Assembly (NCBI RefSeq): GCF_000186265.1 | Contig: NC_014934.1 | Location: forward strand, 3,782,001 to 3,846,000 | Origin: Cellulophaga algicola DSM 14237 | Lineage (GTDB): Bacteria > Bacteroidota > Bacteroidia > Flavobacteriales > Flavobacteriaceae | DNA: 64,000 nucleotides | Reading direction: 5' to 3' | Shown: piece by piece, positions 41,717-51,192 of the stretch | Layout of the letters: each line of letters begins with the position of its first letter | How positions within the stretch are numbered: position 1 is the first letter of the stretch | Made by a program: the position numbers and the translations under genes | Notes under the pieces: generated by a model | Told to the model about the DNA's origin: nothing | The model's database searches: none | Seen by the model: the letters and a program-made list of their open reading frames with translations, nothing else

Positions 41717-42562
41717 ATGCTCAATTATAACGGAAAATTAATTCCGACAACATCACACTTTATCAACCAAGAAAATAGAGGGCTCCGCTATGGCGATTCT
41801 CTTTTTGAAACAATCAGGGTTGTAAATAGTAAAATCTATTTCTGGGAAGATCATTATTTAAGGCTAATGGCTTCTATGCGAATTCTACGTATGGAAATAC
41901 CGATGAGTTTTACCATGGAATATCTTGAAAATCAAATTCTAGATACCATTACTCAGAATGCCTTAGAAAATGCTGCAGTACGCATTCGTTTTACCGTTTT
42001 TAGGAACGAAGGAGGCTTATATGCTCCTAAGACCAATGAAATTTCTTATATCATTGAAGCTAAAAAACTAGAAAACACCTTTTTTGTTATTGATGAATCT
42101 CCCTATGAAGTAGAACTTTTTAAAGACTTCTATGTAAATCCAGACATGCTTTCTACGCTAAAAACAAATAATAAAATACTAAATGTAGTTGGGAGTATTT
42201 TTGCGAAAGAAAATGGATACCAGAATTGCTTGCTTTTAAACAACCAAAAAATGGTAGTAGAAGCATTAAACGGTAATTTATTTCTTGTTTCTGGGAAAAC
42301 AATTAAAACACCTCCAAAAAGCGAAGGGTGCTTAAACGGCATTCTACGTAAAAAGCTTATTGATATTTTAGGAAAACTAGAAGACTATACCTTTGAAGAA
42401 GCTTCAATTTCTCCTTTTGAACTTCAAAAAGCAGATGAATTATTTATCACAAATGCCATTGTCGGAATTCAACCAATTACAAAATACCGTAAAAAGATTT
42501 TTGCAAATACGGTAGCTAAAAACTTAATAGGAAAACTAAATGCAGCAGCGCGTTTAGGCTAG
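41717..42562 (+). CDS. Aminotransferase class IV
   Basis: 281 residues, PLP fold type IV as in branched-chain aminotransferase and 4-amino-4-deoxychorismate lyase. RYGDSLFETIRVVNSKIYFWEDHYLRL at the N-terminus, central LKTNNKILNVVGSIFAKENGYQNCLLLN with the PLP lysine (TNNK), then VVEALNGNLFLVSGKTIKTPPKSEGCLNGILRKKL. The size and GDSLFET start fit PabC-like aminodeoxychorismate lyase or a D-amino-acid aminotransferase; substrate not decided. Confidence 0.88.
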   Translation: MLNYNGKLIPTTSHFINQENRGLRYGDSLFETIRVVNSKIYFWEDHYLRLMASMRILRMEIPMSFTMEYLENQILDTITQNALENAAVRIRFTVFRNEGGLYAPKTNEISYIIEAKKLENTFFVIDESPYEVELFKDFYVNPDMLSTLKTNNKILNVVGSIFAKENGYQNCLLLNNQKMVVEALNGNLFLVSGKTIKTPPKSEGCLNGILRKKLIDILGKLEDYTFEEASISPFELQKADELFITNAIVGIQPITKYRKKIFANTVAKNLIGKLNAAARLG

Positions 42563-42638
42563 TCTCAAAGAATACGGAGTAGCATTAATTTCTTCAAATA
42601 GATGTGAAGGAATTTTTATATACAGTTAAACTTCGTAT

Positions 42639-43199
42639 TTAGTTTAAGCTAGGGTTCTCTGGAGTGTTAGACCACAAGAGGTAATCTCCGCCCAAAGTAA
42701 GCATATTCTCTTTCCAGAAGGCTCCAGGGGCTTTCTGAATGATGCTGCTTTCATACTTGTTAGGCAATATTGCCCAAGATTTTGAAGACAACTCTTGGTC
42801 TAATTGTAAGGAAGACCATCCTGTATACCCTAAGAAAAACCTAATATCTTCTTCAGATATGGCATTGGTATTAATAAGACCTACAATGCACTCAAAATCT
42901 CCTCCCCAATAGATACCATCAGATATTTCTATACTGTTGGCTATAAGTTCTGGTACTTTGTGTATAAAATATAAATTGTCTTGCTCTACTGGTCCTCCAT
43001 TAAATACTTTAAAGGGTACTTCTATTTCAGTAACTAAATCACTAATAGAGTAATCCAAAGGTTTATTTAAAATAAAGCCAACAGACCCATCTTCGCCGTG
43101 TTCGGCGAGTAAAACAACAGATCTACTAAAGGAAACATCACCAGCCAACGCTGGTTCTGCAATTAAGAGCTTACCTTTTTCAGGTTGAAGATGTATCAT
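42639..43199 (-). CDS. YqgE/AlgH family protein
   Basis: 186 residues with the full family pattern: GKLLIAEPALAGDVSFSRSVVLLAEHGEDGSVGFILNKPL, VFNGGPVEQDNLYFIHKVP, RFFLGYTGWSSLQLDQEL, SWAILP. Conserved cytoplasmic protein; in Pseudomonas AlgH affects alginate regulation, but the biochemical role is unsettled. Head-to-head with no neighbour operon; followed on minus by the aminotransferase convergent gene. Confidence 0.93.
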   Translation of the reverse strand: MIHLQPEKGKLLIAEPALAGDVSFSRSVVLLAEHGEDGSVGFILNKPLDYSISDLVTEIEVPFKVFNGGPVEQDNLYFIHKVPELIANSIEISDGIYWGGDFECIVGLINTNAISEEDIRFFLGYTGWSSLQLDQELSSKSWAILPNKYESSIIQKAPGAFWKENMLTLGGDYLLWSNTPENPSLN

Positions 43200-43258
43200 A
43201 TAGTCGTGGTTCGTTGTTCTAATGTAAGATTTTTTTTAGTTTCTTACAAAATGTAGTA

Positions 43259-43295
43259 TAAAAAAAAAAGCACTTCTTAAAAAGAAGTGCTTTAA
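43259..43295 (-). terminator. Terminator of the HU gene
   Basis: Stem AAAGCACTTCTT/AAGAAGTGCTTT followed on the minus strand by a run of T. Confidence 0.88.
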
Positions 43296-43314
43296 TTATA
43301 GTACTAAAGTATTT

Positions 43315-43587
43315 TTAGTTTACTGCTTTCGCTAATTCAGCACCAGCTTTAAACTTAACAACGTTTTTAGCAGCGATTTTGATAGTTGCTCCAGTTTGTG
43401 GATTTCTACCATCTCTAGCTTCTCTTTTAGATACAGACCAAGATCCGAAACCTACTAAAGAAACTCTATCACCTTTTTTAAGAGAACCTTCAACATTTCC
43501 TAAAAAAGACTCTAAAGCTTTCTTTGCAGCTGCTTTCGTGATACCAGCATCTGCTGCCATTGCATCGATTAATTCTGTTTTGTTCAT
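43315..43587 (-). CDS. hup: HU-family DNA-binding protein
   Basis: 90 residues, the standard HU length: MNKTELIDAMAADAGITKAAAKKALESFLGNVEGSLKKGDRVSLVGFGSWSVSKREARDGRNPQTGATIKIAAKNVVKFKAGAELAKAVN. The GFGSW turn and RxGRNPQTG arm tip that inserts into the minor groove are present. Nucleoid protein. HU-like bending is also used by many site-specific recombinases, but no link to the array is shown. Confidence 0.96.
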   Translation of the reverse strand: MNKTELIDAMAADAGITKAAAKKALESFLGNVEGSLKKGDRVSLVGFGSWSVSKREARDGRNPQTGATIKIAAKNVVKFKAGAELAKAVN

Positions 43588-43759
43588 AATTTTAATAATT
43601 AATTGTTGTTAAAATTTCTATACCCTAACAAATTTATAAGTAAAAGTGGTTAACGCAAGTAAAACAAGGGGAAATCAGTGTTTTTGTTAATAACTCTAAC
43701 AGTTTGTTGATAAAGTAGGCTATTTTTTACACTTCATCGAGACTAGTGATAGCAAGGGT

Positions 43760-44707
43760 TTAGCCCACATATGCTTTTTCATCCAGTTTTAAGCCATTTA
43801 GTACCTCATGTGTTTTCATTTTTCTTTTCCCTGGTAACTGTATTTCTAAGAGCGCAACAAAACCACCAGCTACCGCAATTTTCATCGTCTTTTTATCAAA
43901 AACAATCGTTTTAAGTTTTAGATGGTGTGGCTCCTTTAGTATAACAGCGTCGTATATTTTTAGAAATAATTCGTCATCACCAGTATATAAGGTAGTCCAT
44001 GCTGCTGGATACGGACTAAGACCTCTAATGTGATTGTATATTTTATCAATAGTTGTATCCCAATTAATCTCACAAGTGTCCTTATGTATTTTATACGCTA
44101 CTTTTTCAATAGGAGTAGTGGGTTGTTTTTTAGGACTTATAGTATCAGCCTCAATTGCTTTCACTGTCTCCACAACTACACCTGCGCCCAGGCTCATTAG
44201 TTTATCATGCAAACTTCCTGCGTTGTCTTCAGGAGTAATAGCAATTTCTTGTTGTAATAGTATTTCTCCTGTATCGATTTTATTATCTATAAAAAAAGTG
44301 GTCACTCCTGTTTTTGTTTCGCCATTAATAACAGCCCAATTAATAGGCGCTGCACCACGGTAATCGGGTAGGAGAGAGGCGTGCAGGTTAAATGTGCCTA
44401 ATGCCGGTATTTCCCAGACTACTTTTGGTAACATTCTAAAAGCAACTATAATTTGCAAGTTTGGTTTTAAGCTTTTCAATTCGTCAAGAAATTCCTCACT
44501 CTTTAAATTGGTAGGCTGCATTACCTTTAGGTTATGTTCAACAGCATATTTTTTTACAGCAGATTCGTTTAGTTTTCTACCACGACCTGCAGGTTTATCT
44601 GGAGCAGTAATTACACCCACTATATCGTATGAATTTTGCACTAAGGTATCTAGTATCCCTACTGCAAAATCTGGGGTTCCCATAAAGACAATTCTTAGTT
44701 TACTCAT
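43760..44707 (-). CDS. fmt: Methionyl-tRNA formyltransferase
   Basis: 315 residues. Formyltransferase domain with MGTPDFAVGILDTL, APDKPAGRGRKL, the catalytic FNLHASLLPDYRGAAPINWAVINGETKTGVTTFFID, and a C-terminal OB-like domain (GLSPYPAAWTTL). Formylates initiator Met-tRNA. Coupled to recQ by an ATGA overlap; the pair recQ-fmt is common in Flavobacteria. Confidence 0.97.
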   Translation of the reverse strand: MSKLRIVFMGTPDFAVGILDTLVQNSYDIVGVITAPDKPAGRGRKLNESAVKKYAVEHNLKVMQPTNLKSEEFLDELKSLKPNLQIIVAFRMLPKVVWEIPALGTFNLHASLLPDYRGAAPINWAVINGETKTGVTTFFIDNKIDTGEILLQQEIAITPEDNAGSLHDKLMSLGAGVVVETVKAIEADTISPKKQPTTPIEKVAYKIHKDTCEINWDTTIDKIYNHIRGLSPYPAAWTTLYTGDDELFLKIYDAVILKEPHHLKLKTIVFDKKTMKIAVAGGFVALLEIQLPGKRKMKTHEVLNGLKLDEKAYVG

Positions 44708-46605
44708 GTTTTTGCTATTTTGTATTCGTTTATTTCGTTTATTTCAATAATTTCATCCTCTAAAAGCGCTTGTAAGGCATTAAAAATTGCGGTCTCTTTG
44801 TACAATACGGTTTTAATGATTTCTCTTGAGGTTTTAGGTTTTATATGCAATTGCATTAAAATAGCTTCTTTAGCCAATGCAATAATTTCTGCAGCAATTG
44901 GGGGCGTTTTTAAACAGACATCACAATGGCCGCAGGCTTTTTTTGTTTCTCCAAAGTAAGCCAATAATTGTTGACTTCTACAAACTTTATCATTTTTTAA
45001 ATACTGAAGAACAGCTGCTATATTTTTAGTTTTCTGTGCCGTTAGTAATTCTACTTTTTTAGCAAAAAGATTAATCGTTCTATCATCTTCCCGTGGTACA
45101 AGAAACAATACTTCTATATCATTATGCTGTGCAGTATAAGTAATGATTTCATCTTTTTTTAATTGTTCCAATACTTTTACGACTTCTCGTTCGCTGATGC
45201 CCGATTTTTTGGCAATGGTATACGTATTTATCTTGGTGTCGTATTCAAAAATACCTCCGTAGGTTCTAAGAATAATTTGAATCACAGGAGCTATTTTACC
45301 ATACCTATCGATATAATCAAAAATATGATTTTTAGGAGCGATAAATCGGATGCTTGTTTTCTTTGAGAACGATTCTGATAATGCGATAACCGAATTCTGA
45401 TCTAGAATACGCAAAGCATTATACGTAAGAAAAGGACTCAAAGAATAGGTAGCACAAAAAGCATTGAAATTTAATTGATACGTTTCTGTAGTACTTTCTC
45501 CAAAAGAAATCTGAAAATAATTATTTAGCTTATTGTAAAGCGTTTTTAAATAGGGAACCGTTGGCAAGCCACTTAAAAACTGCCTTTTAACCTGTGTCTC
45601 ATCAGCCTTATTAATAAGTACTGTAGCGGTAGCAGGGGTGCCATTTCTACCACCTCTACCAGCTTCTTGAAAATAATTTTCTATGCTATCTGGAATTTGA
45701 TAATGTATAATGGTGCTAACATCTGGCTTATCAATCCCCATTCCAAAAGCATTAGTAGCGACCATGACTTGTACTTTGTCTTCTAACCACAATTTTAACC
45801 GCTCTCCTTTAATTTCTTTAGAAAGTCCGCCATGATAAAAAGTAGCACTTATCTTTTCTGCAACTAAATAATTGGCTAATTCATTGGTTAATTTTCTAGT
45901 ACGCACATAGACAATACCGCTTTGGGTACTGCTGCGTAGTATTTCTTTTAATTGGTAATTCTTGTCCTCATCCCAGCGTACGTTAAACGCTATATTATCT
46001 CTAGCAAATGATGTTTTTTTTATTAACGGATTATTTAGGTGTAGATTTTCTACAATATCTTTAGCTACTATAGGGGTAGCTGTTGCCGTTAACGCAATCA
46101 TAGGAGCTTCTGGTGCTAAGTCTCTTAAGATACTGCACGTAAGATAGGAAGGTCTAAAGTCATTACCCCATTGAGAGATGCAGTGTGCTTCATCTATGGC
46201 AATAAGGTTTACATTCATTTCTTGAATGCGATCTTTAACTAAATCTTGTTGTAGCCGCTCAGGAGAAAGGTATAAAAATTTATAATTACCATAAAGACAA
46301 TTATCTAAGAGGTCTACAACTTCATTTTGAGAGATACCTCCCGTTAAAGCAATTGCCTTAATATTTTTACTTTTAAGGGTGTCAACTTGATTTTTTATTA
46401 AGGCGATTAAGGGCGAAACCACAATGCAAATTCCGTCATTTACTAACGCAGGAACTTGAAAGCAAAGAGATTTACCACCGCCTGTGGGTAGCAAAGCTAA
46501 TACATCTTTTTTGTCTAAAATTGAAGAAATAATTTCTTCTTGAGATTCTTTAAACTCAGAAAAACCCCAATACTTTTTTAAAATGTCTTTTGGGCTTATC
46601 TGCAC
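44704..46605 (-). CDS. recQ: RecQ-family ATP-dependent DNA helicase
   Basis: 633 residues. SF2 motifs: ALLPTGGGKSLCFQVPAL (Walker A), IDEAHCISQWGNDFRPSY (DEAH box and RecQ aromatic loop), ALTATATPIVAKDI, VMVATNAFGMGIDKPDVSTIIHYQIPDSIENYFQEAGRGGRNG. The C-terminus has a zinc-binding Cys cluster (CRSQQLLAYFGETKKACGHCDVC). 3'-5' helicase for recombination and repair. It overlaps the ATPase gene upstream by 1 bp. Confidence 0.96.
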   Translation of the reverse strand: MQISPKDILKKYWGFSEFKESQEEIISSILDKKDVLALLPTGGGKSLCFQVPALVNDGICIVVSPLIALIKNQVDTLKSKNIKAIALTGGISQNEVVDLLDNCLYGNYKFLYLSPERLQQDLVKDRIQEMNVNLIAIDEAHCISQWGNDFRPSYLTCSILRDLAPEAPMIALTATATPIVAKDIVENLHLNNPLIKKTSFARDNIAFNVRWDEDKNYQLKEILRSSTQSGIVYVRTRKLTNELANYLVAEKISATFYHGGLSKEIKGERLKLWLEDKVQVMVATNAFGMGIDKPDVSTIIHYQIPDSIENYFQEAGRGGRNGTPATATVLINKADETQVKRQFLSGLPTVPYLKTLYNKLNNYFQISFGESTTETYQLNFNAFCATYSLSPFLTYNALRILDQNSVIALSESFSKKTSIRFIAPKNHIFDYIDRYGKIAPVIQIILRTYGGIFEYDTKINTYTIAKKSGISEREVVKVLEQLKKDEIITYTAQHNDIEVLFLVPREDDRTINLFAKKVELLTAQKTKNIAAVLQYLKNDKVCRSQQLLAYFGETKKACGHCDVCLKTPPIAAEIIALAKEAILMQLHIKPKTSREIIKTVLYKETAIFNALQALLEDEIIEINEINEYKIAKT

Positions 46606-47147
46606 TACTTCAAATTTAATTGATCTAGAATAAATGCTATTCGTTCCTCTACAGACACTTTAGGTACTTCAATAACGCTATAACCAAAGCTTTTGTAGGC
46701 TTCTTCTAAAGCATCATGAATCTGCAGGGCCTCCTCAAAATTCTCAAAGCGTTCATTATCAGAAGTGTGTATTTCTTTCCATGGAGGAAGTAGAAATATA
46801 GCATCATATTTGTGCGCTGCACAGATTTCAGAGAATGTTTTTGGGTATGCTGTGCCAAAGCAATCTAAATACGCAACAACATCTGGTAATCCTCTATCAA
46901 AAAATACTAAAGGATCTGTAAGAGATTCAGAGTCTTTAAATTGTGAACGCCTGCCTTCTAATATACGCTGACTAAACAATAAAGGATCTGTTAAGAATAA
47001 CTGTTCAATGCCTTCTTCACGCGCTTGTAAGGTTATTTCTCTAGAAATTTCATGGAAGCATTTGAAACCAGCTTTTTCAATTCCGTTTACCACAGAAGTC
47101 TTTCCTGTACTTGGTCCGCCTGCAATTACAATTTTCTTTGTGCTCAA
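46605..47147 (-). CDS. AAA-family ATPase (NadR/Ttd14-like P-loop protein)
   Basis: 180 residues. Walker A GGPSTGKTS near the N-terminus; PLVFFDRGLPDVVAYLDCFG and FLLPPWKEIHTSDNERFENFEEALQIHDALEEAY are typical of the AAA_28 kinase-like family. Probably a small nucleotide or metabolite kinase; substrate unknown. First of a three-gene operon with recQ and fmt. Confidence 0.88.
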   Translation of the reverse strand: MSTKKIVIAGGPSTGKTSVVNGIEKAGFKCFHEISREITLQAREEGIEQLFLTDPLLFSQRILEGRRSQFKDSESLTDPLVFFDRGLPDVVAYLDCFGTAYPKTFSEICAAHKYDAIFLLPPWKEIHTSDNERFENFEEALQIHDALEEAYKSFGYSVIEVPKVSVEERIAFILDQLNLK

Positions 47148-47315
47148 TACTTTTTTTTTAGAAGCACAAAAGTAATGAAATGATGTAGTATTGCCACATC
47201 AGGTAAAAATGTTTCCTTTTAAGTGGGTTTGTAGCTATGATTTTATTTGAAAGAATCACGAACAGAATAGGGTCAATTGCCTACCGAACAATTTAATTAA
47301 TCGAAAAAATCAGAT

Positions 47316-47323
47316 TATCTTTG
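47316..47323 (+). promoter_or_regulatory. Bacteroidota -7 box (TATCTTTG) of DUF493 gene
   Basis: Exact TAnnTTTG consensus, 15 bp before the ATG at 47338. No TTG at ideal -33 spacing is evident, so the leader would be very short. Confidence 0.55.
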
Positions 47324-47337
47324 TAAAAAGACTTTTT

Positions 47338-47625
47338 ATGGATTTAGATAAAGAAAAAGAGTTTTACGATACGCTTAAAGAGCGTCTTGAAAAAACAAGT
47401 ACCTTTCCTACTACGTATTTGTATAAATTTATAGTACCTACCGAAGGAACAGGAGTAAAAGAAATTGAAAGTGCATTTGATGATACCAATGCTATAGTGA
47501 TTAATAAGCTATCTAAAAACGGAAAGTTTACAAGTGTTTCTATTAGTTTACCCTTAGATTCTGCCGATGCTATTATAGCTTATTATAAAAAGGTTGCTAC
47601 TGTAGAAGGTTTAATATCTTTATAA
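47338..47625 (+). CDS. DUF493 family protein
   Basis: 95 residues: FYDTLKERLEKTSTFPTTYLYKFIVPTEGTGVKEIESAFDDTNAIVINKLSKNGKFTSVSISLPLDSADAIIAYYKKVATVEGLISL. Ferredoxin-like ACT-type fold of the YbeD/DUF493 family (in Gram-negatives linked to lipoate or protease regulation, not firm). Upstream of the DUF4290 and murA genes, the usual Flavobacterial order. Confidence 0.9.
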   Translation: MDLDKEKEFYDTLKERLEKTSTFPTTYLYKFIVPTEGTGVKEIESAFDDTNAIVINKLSKNGKFTSVSISLPLDSADAIIAYYKKVATVEGLISL

Positions 47626-47712
47626 TTTTAGCATATCTAACAGAATTTTGTTATTTTGCGTGCTTTAAGAGCATACTTTCCTCTTTATAATTATTAAGAA
47701 AAATTTTTCAAT

Positions 47713-48387
47713 TTGAATTTAGCCAACAACGAAGTATTCAATCTAGAGTACAACACGGAGCGTCCACAGCTTATTATTCCTGAATACGGGCGTCATTTTC
47801 AGAAAATGGTAGACTATGCGATGAGCATAGAAAATGATGAGGAACGAAATAAAGTTGCACAATCTATTATAAGTGTGATGGGTAATTTACAACCTCATTT
47901 TAGAGATGTTCCAGATTTTCAACATAAATTATGGGATCAGCTTTTTATAATGTCTGACTTTAAGCTGAAAGTAGATTCACCATACCCTATTACTACAAAA
48001 GAAATGCTTTTGGAACGCCCGGAGCCTTTAGAATATCCTCAAAATTATCCTAAATATCGTTTTTACGGAAACAATATAAAGCAAATGATTGATGTGGCTA
48101 TGTCTTGGGAAAAAGGAGATAAGCGTGATGGTCTTGAGTATGCCATTGCTAACCACATGAAAAAATGTTACCTAAACTGGAATAAAGATACGGTAGACGA
48201 TAAGATTATTTTTAAGCATTTACATGAGTTGAGTGATGGTGAGATAGATTTAGCGGTAGAAGGAGAACACCTTACAGATAGCGGACAATTCTTGAAAAAT
48301 AGACCCGCAAAACAAAACTCAAATCGTTCGAACAACAAGAAGAGTACCAATAATAGAAATACTAATCGCGGTAAAAAACGCTATTAA
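47713..48387 (+). CDS. DUF4290 family protein
   Basis: 224 residues: FNLEYNTERPQLIIPEYGRHFQKMVDYAMSIENDEERNKVAQSIISVMGNLQPHFRDVPDFQHKLWDQLFIMSDF is the family hallmark, restricted to Bacteroidota. Function unknown. The C-terminus is a low-complexity Asn/Lys/Arg tail (NSNRSNNKKSTNNRNTNRGKKRY). Start appears to be TTG at 47713. Only 16 bp separate it from murA, so they are co-transcribed. Confidence 0.9.
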   Translation: MNLANNEVFNLEYNTERPQLIIPEYGRHFQKMVDYAMSIENDEERNKVAQSIISVMGNLQPHFRDVPDFQHKLWDQLFIMSDFKLKVDSPYPITTKEMLLERPEPLEYPQNYPKYRFYGNNIKQMIDVAMSWEKGDKRDGLEYAIANHMKKCYLNWNKDTVDDKIIFKHLHELSDGEIDLAVEGEHLTDSGQFLKNRPAKQNSNRSNNKKSTNNRNTNRGKKRY

Positions 48388-48403
48388 TACTAGTTTACAT
48401 TAA

Positions 48404-49714
48404 ATGGGAACATTTAAAATAGAAGGCGGTCATCAACTTCATGGTGAAATTACACCACAAGGTGCAAAAAATGAAGCACTACAAATACTATGTGCAGTAT
48501 TATTAACAGCAGAACCTGTTACTATTCATAATATCCCAGATATTATTGATGTTAATAAACTGATTGCTTTATTAGAAGATTTGGGAGTAAAAATCCAGAA
48601 AAAAGGAAAAGGATCTTACAGCTTTGTAGCTGATGATGTTAATCTAGACTACTTACAATCAGACCAATTTAAACAAGACGGACGCGGCTTACGTGGATCT
48701 ATCATGTTAGTTGGACCTTTATTAGCGCGTTTTGGTAAAGGATATATTCCTAAACCAGGAGGAGATAAGATAGGAAGAAGAAGATTAGATACACACTTTG
48801 AAGGTTTTATAAATCTAGGTGCTAAGTTTAGGTATAATAAAGAAGAGCATTTTTACGGGGTAGAAGCTAAAAAACTAAAAGGTACTTACATGCTTTTAGA
48901 TGAAGCCTCTGTTACCGGTACTGCTAATATTGTTATGGCAGCGGTTCTTGCAGAAGGTACCACTACTATTTACAATGCAGCATGTGAGCCTTATTTACAG
49001 CAACTTTGTAAGATGTTGAACCGTATGGGGGCTAAAATTAGCGGCGTAGGTTCTAATCTACTTATAATAGAAGGGGTAGATAGTTTAGGAGGAACAGAAC
49101 ATACGATGCTGCCAGATATGATTGAGATTGGTAGTTGGATAGGTCTTGCAGCGATGACTAGAAGTGAACTTACAATTAAAAATGTAAGTTGGGATGATTT
49201 AGGGCAAATACCTAGCGTGTTCCGTAAATTAGGAATTACTATTGAACGTAAAGATGATGATATCTTTATACCAGCACATACGAACGGTTACGAGATACAA
49301 AATTATATTGATGGTTCTATTTTAACTATCGCAGATGCTCCATGGCCTGGTTTAACGCCAGATTTATTGAGTATTATTTTGGTAGTAGCTACTCAAGCAA
49401 AAGGGGAGGTTTTAATCCACCAGAAAATGTTTGAAAGTAGATTATTCTTCGTAGATAAATTGTTAGATATGGGGGCCAAGGTTATTCTTTGCGATCCGCA
49501 TAGAGCTACCGTTATAGGGCACAATTTTGAGTCTACCTTGAAAGCAACAACAATGGTATCTCCAGATATTAGAGCAGGAGTTTCTTTATTAATCGCTGCC
49601 TTATCTGCAAAAGGTACATCTACCATACATAATATAGAACAAATAGATAGAGGATACGAGAATATAGACGAGCGTTTACGTGCTATTGGCGCAAAAATTA
49701 CGCGAGTGTCTTAA
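48404..49714 (+). CDS. murA: UDP-N-acetylglucosamine 1-carboxyvinyltransferase
   Basis: 436 residues, first committed step of peptidoglycan synthesis (enolpyruvyl transfer to UDP-GlcNAc). Matches include GGHQLHGEITPQGAKNEALQILCAVLL with the Lys-Asn pair, GPLLARFGKGYIPKPGGDKIGRRRLDTH and WPGLTPDLLSIILVVATQAKGEVLIHQKMFESRLFFVDKL. The loop that normally holds the fosfomycin-binding Cys (usually PG-CxIG-R) reads PGGDKIGRR, so Cys is replaced by Asp, a change known to give fosfomycin insensitivity. Confidence 0.96.
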   Translation: MGTFKIEGGHQLHGEITPQGAKNEALQILCAVLLTAEPVTIHNIPDIIDVNKLIALLEDLGVKIQKKGKGSYSFVADDVNLDYLQSDQFKQDGRGLRGSIMLVGPLLARFGKGYIPKPGGDKIGRRRLDTHFEGFINLGAKFRYNKEEHFYGVEAKKLKGTYMLLDEASVTGTANIVMAAVLAEGTTTIYNAACEPYLQQLCKMLNRMGAKISGVGSNLLIIEGVDSLGGTEHTMLPDMIEIGSWIGLAAMTRSELTIKNVSWDDLGQIPSVFRKLGITIERKDDDIFIPAHTNGYEIQNYIDGSILTIADAPWPGLTPDLLSIILVVATQAKGEVLIHQKMFESRLFFVDKLLDMGAKVILCDPHRATVIGHNFESTLKATTMVSPDIRAGVSLLIAALSAKGTSTIHNIEQIDRGYENIDERLRAIGAKITRVS

Positions 49715-49737
49715 TTAGTTAAACCTATAAATTATAT

Positions 49738-49770
49738 AAAACCGCAACGTGAAAGCTTTGCGGTTTTTTT
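49738..49770 (+). terminator. Terminator of the DUF493-DUF4290-murA operon
   Basis: Stem AAAACCGCAA/TTGCGGTTTT followed by a T-run. Confidence 0.88.
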
Positions 49771-49781
49771 AGGTCTTGTTT

Positions 49782-49979
49782 TTACAAACGCTTTCTAATA
49801 TGATTGAAGATGCCTCTAAGAATAAGGATGAGTATTTGCATCGCAATTATCGCTACAAAAGCAACACCAAACCCTACTATAAACATAAGTCCGCTTATCA
49901 CAATCCAACCAGAAGCTAAAAAAGCTATAAAAATTCCTATGACAGCAAGTATGGCTACCGTAATTGCAAAAGGAGTCAC
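49782..49979 (-). CDS. Small hydrophobic membrane protein
   Basis: 65 residues, almost entirely two membrane helices (FAITVAILAVIGIFIAFLAS and GLMFIVGFGVAFVAIIAMQILILIL) and a basic end FNHIRKRL. Starts directly at the stop of the IS-split gene upstream, so it was the second gene of that operon. Its expression may now depend on the IS. Confidence 0.65.
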   Translation of the reverse strand: MTPFAITVAILAVIGIFIAFLASGWIVISGLMFIVGFGVAFVAIIAMQILILILRGIFNHIRKRL

Positions 49980-50295
49980 TCATTTGTCTTCCGAATAGGT
50001 ATAATTCGTAGTTTTTAATAAATACCCTTTTTTTCCTAAGCGGTTATCTACTTCAATAAATAAACTGTTGTTAGTTTCTGCGTCATTGGTTACGTAGAAT
50101 TCACTTTCTTTAGTGAATATTAATGGAATAACAGTAATAATATCTGCATTGTATTCTAGTTCTAATTGTGCCGTTTTTTTCTTATCAGAATCATCTACAG
50201 TCTTCATTTCGACAGTAGCTACAGTACATTGTTCTTTGTTGAGGGTGTTTTGACCCCTATAAAACAAGAGTAATCTTTTAAATTTCGATTATTGC

Positions 50296-51192
50296 TTAAG
50301 CTGTTAATTTTTTCATTAGAATGAGGTGTTCATCAGCGTCCCATTTTTCCATTGGTGTAATACGTCCTAAGAGCCCATGTAACCTAGTATTATTGTAAAA
50401 AGTCACATACCTTTTTAAGATTTGTTCAATTTGCCCAAAACATGTGTAATCCACTCTTTTAAAAATTTCTTTTTTTAGTATTCCATGATAGGCTTCTATA
50501 TGCGCATTTTCTTCTGGTGTGGCTATATGTGTAAATTCTTGCTGAACTCCAATTAGTCCAAGATATTCACGTACATTATTAGCAATAAACTGACTACCGT
50601 TATCACTTCTAATAACAACGTTATCAGGGTGTTGATATTCTTCAAACAACTCTGATAAAAATGCTATCACCTTATCCTGTTTAATAGAAAAAGAAAAATA
50701 GTCTTTTAATATTCTACGAGTATGTACGTCTATGATGGATAATAAATAAGCGTTTTTACCCACACTAGGAATCCATACCATCTTTATATCCATCTCTAGA
50801 CATTCCATTGGTCTTGAGGTGTTTACTTTCCTGAATTTTACAAATTTACGTCCAGAACCACTCCTGTTTATCCGATTCTCTAGTTTTAGCATTCCCTGTT
50901 CTTTCATAATTCTGTAGAGCTTTTTATGATTAATCAGGTATGCTTCTTTTTTTAAGTAAGAAGTCATTAACCGGTAACCACAATCTATAAATTCATGACT
51001 TAAAATCTCTTTTATAGAAGCAATAACAGCGTCTTGATTCACCCAGCCCTTAGATTTATGATAGGTGAGTTTACTAGGAGTATTACCTTTTTTACCAAAA
51101 CTTGGAGTACGGTAATAGCTACTATGAACCATCCCTACCATATTAATTATGTTGGTTTTACTAATTTTATGCTTGCTATAAATAGCATTCAC
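50296..51192 (-). CDS. IS3 transposase OrfB
   Basis: 298 residues. HTH_21 N-terminal part (CGYRLMTSYLKKEAYLINHKKLYRIMKEQGML) and rve core with DDE residues in CLEMDIKMVWI, IRSDNGSQFIANNVREYLG and EENAHIEAYHGILKKEIFKR. Appears intact. Overlaps orfA by one base. Confidence 0.92.
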   Translation of the reverse strand: MNAIYSKHKISKTNIINMVGMVHSSYYRTPSFGKKGNTPSKLTYHKSKGWVNQDAVIASIKEILSHEFIDCGYRLMTSYLKKEAYLINHKKLYRIMKEQGMLKLENRINRSGSGRKFVKFRKVNTSRPMECLEMDIKMVWIPSVGKNAYLLSIIDVHTRRILKDYFSFSIKQDKVIAFLSELFEEYQHPDNVVIRSDNGSQFIANNVREYLGLIGVQQEFTHIATPEENAHIEAYHGILKKEIFKRVDYTCFGQIEQILKRYVTFYNNTRLHGLLGRITPMEKWDADEHLILMKKLTA

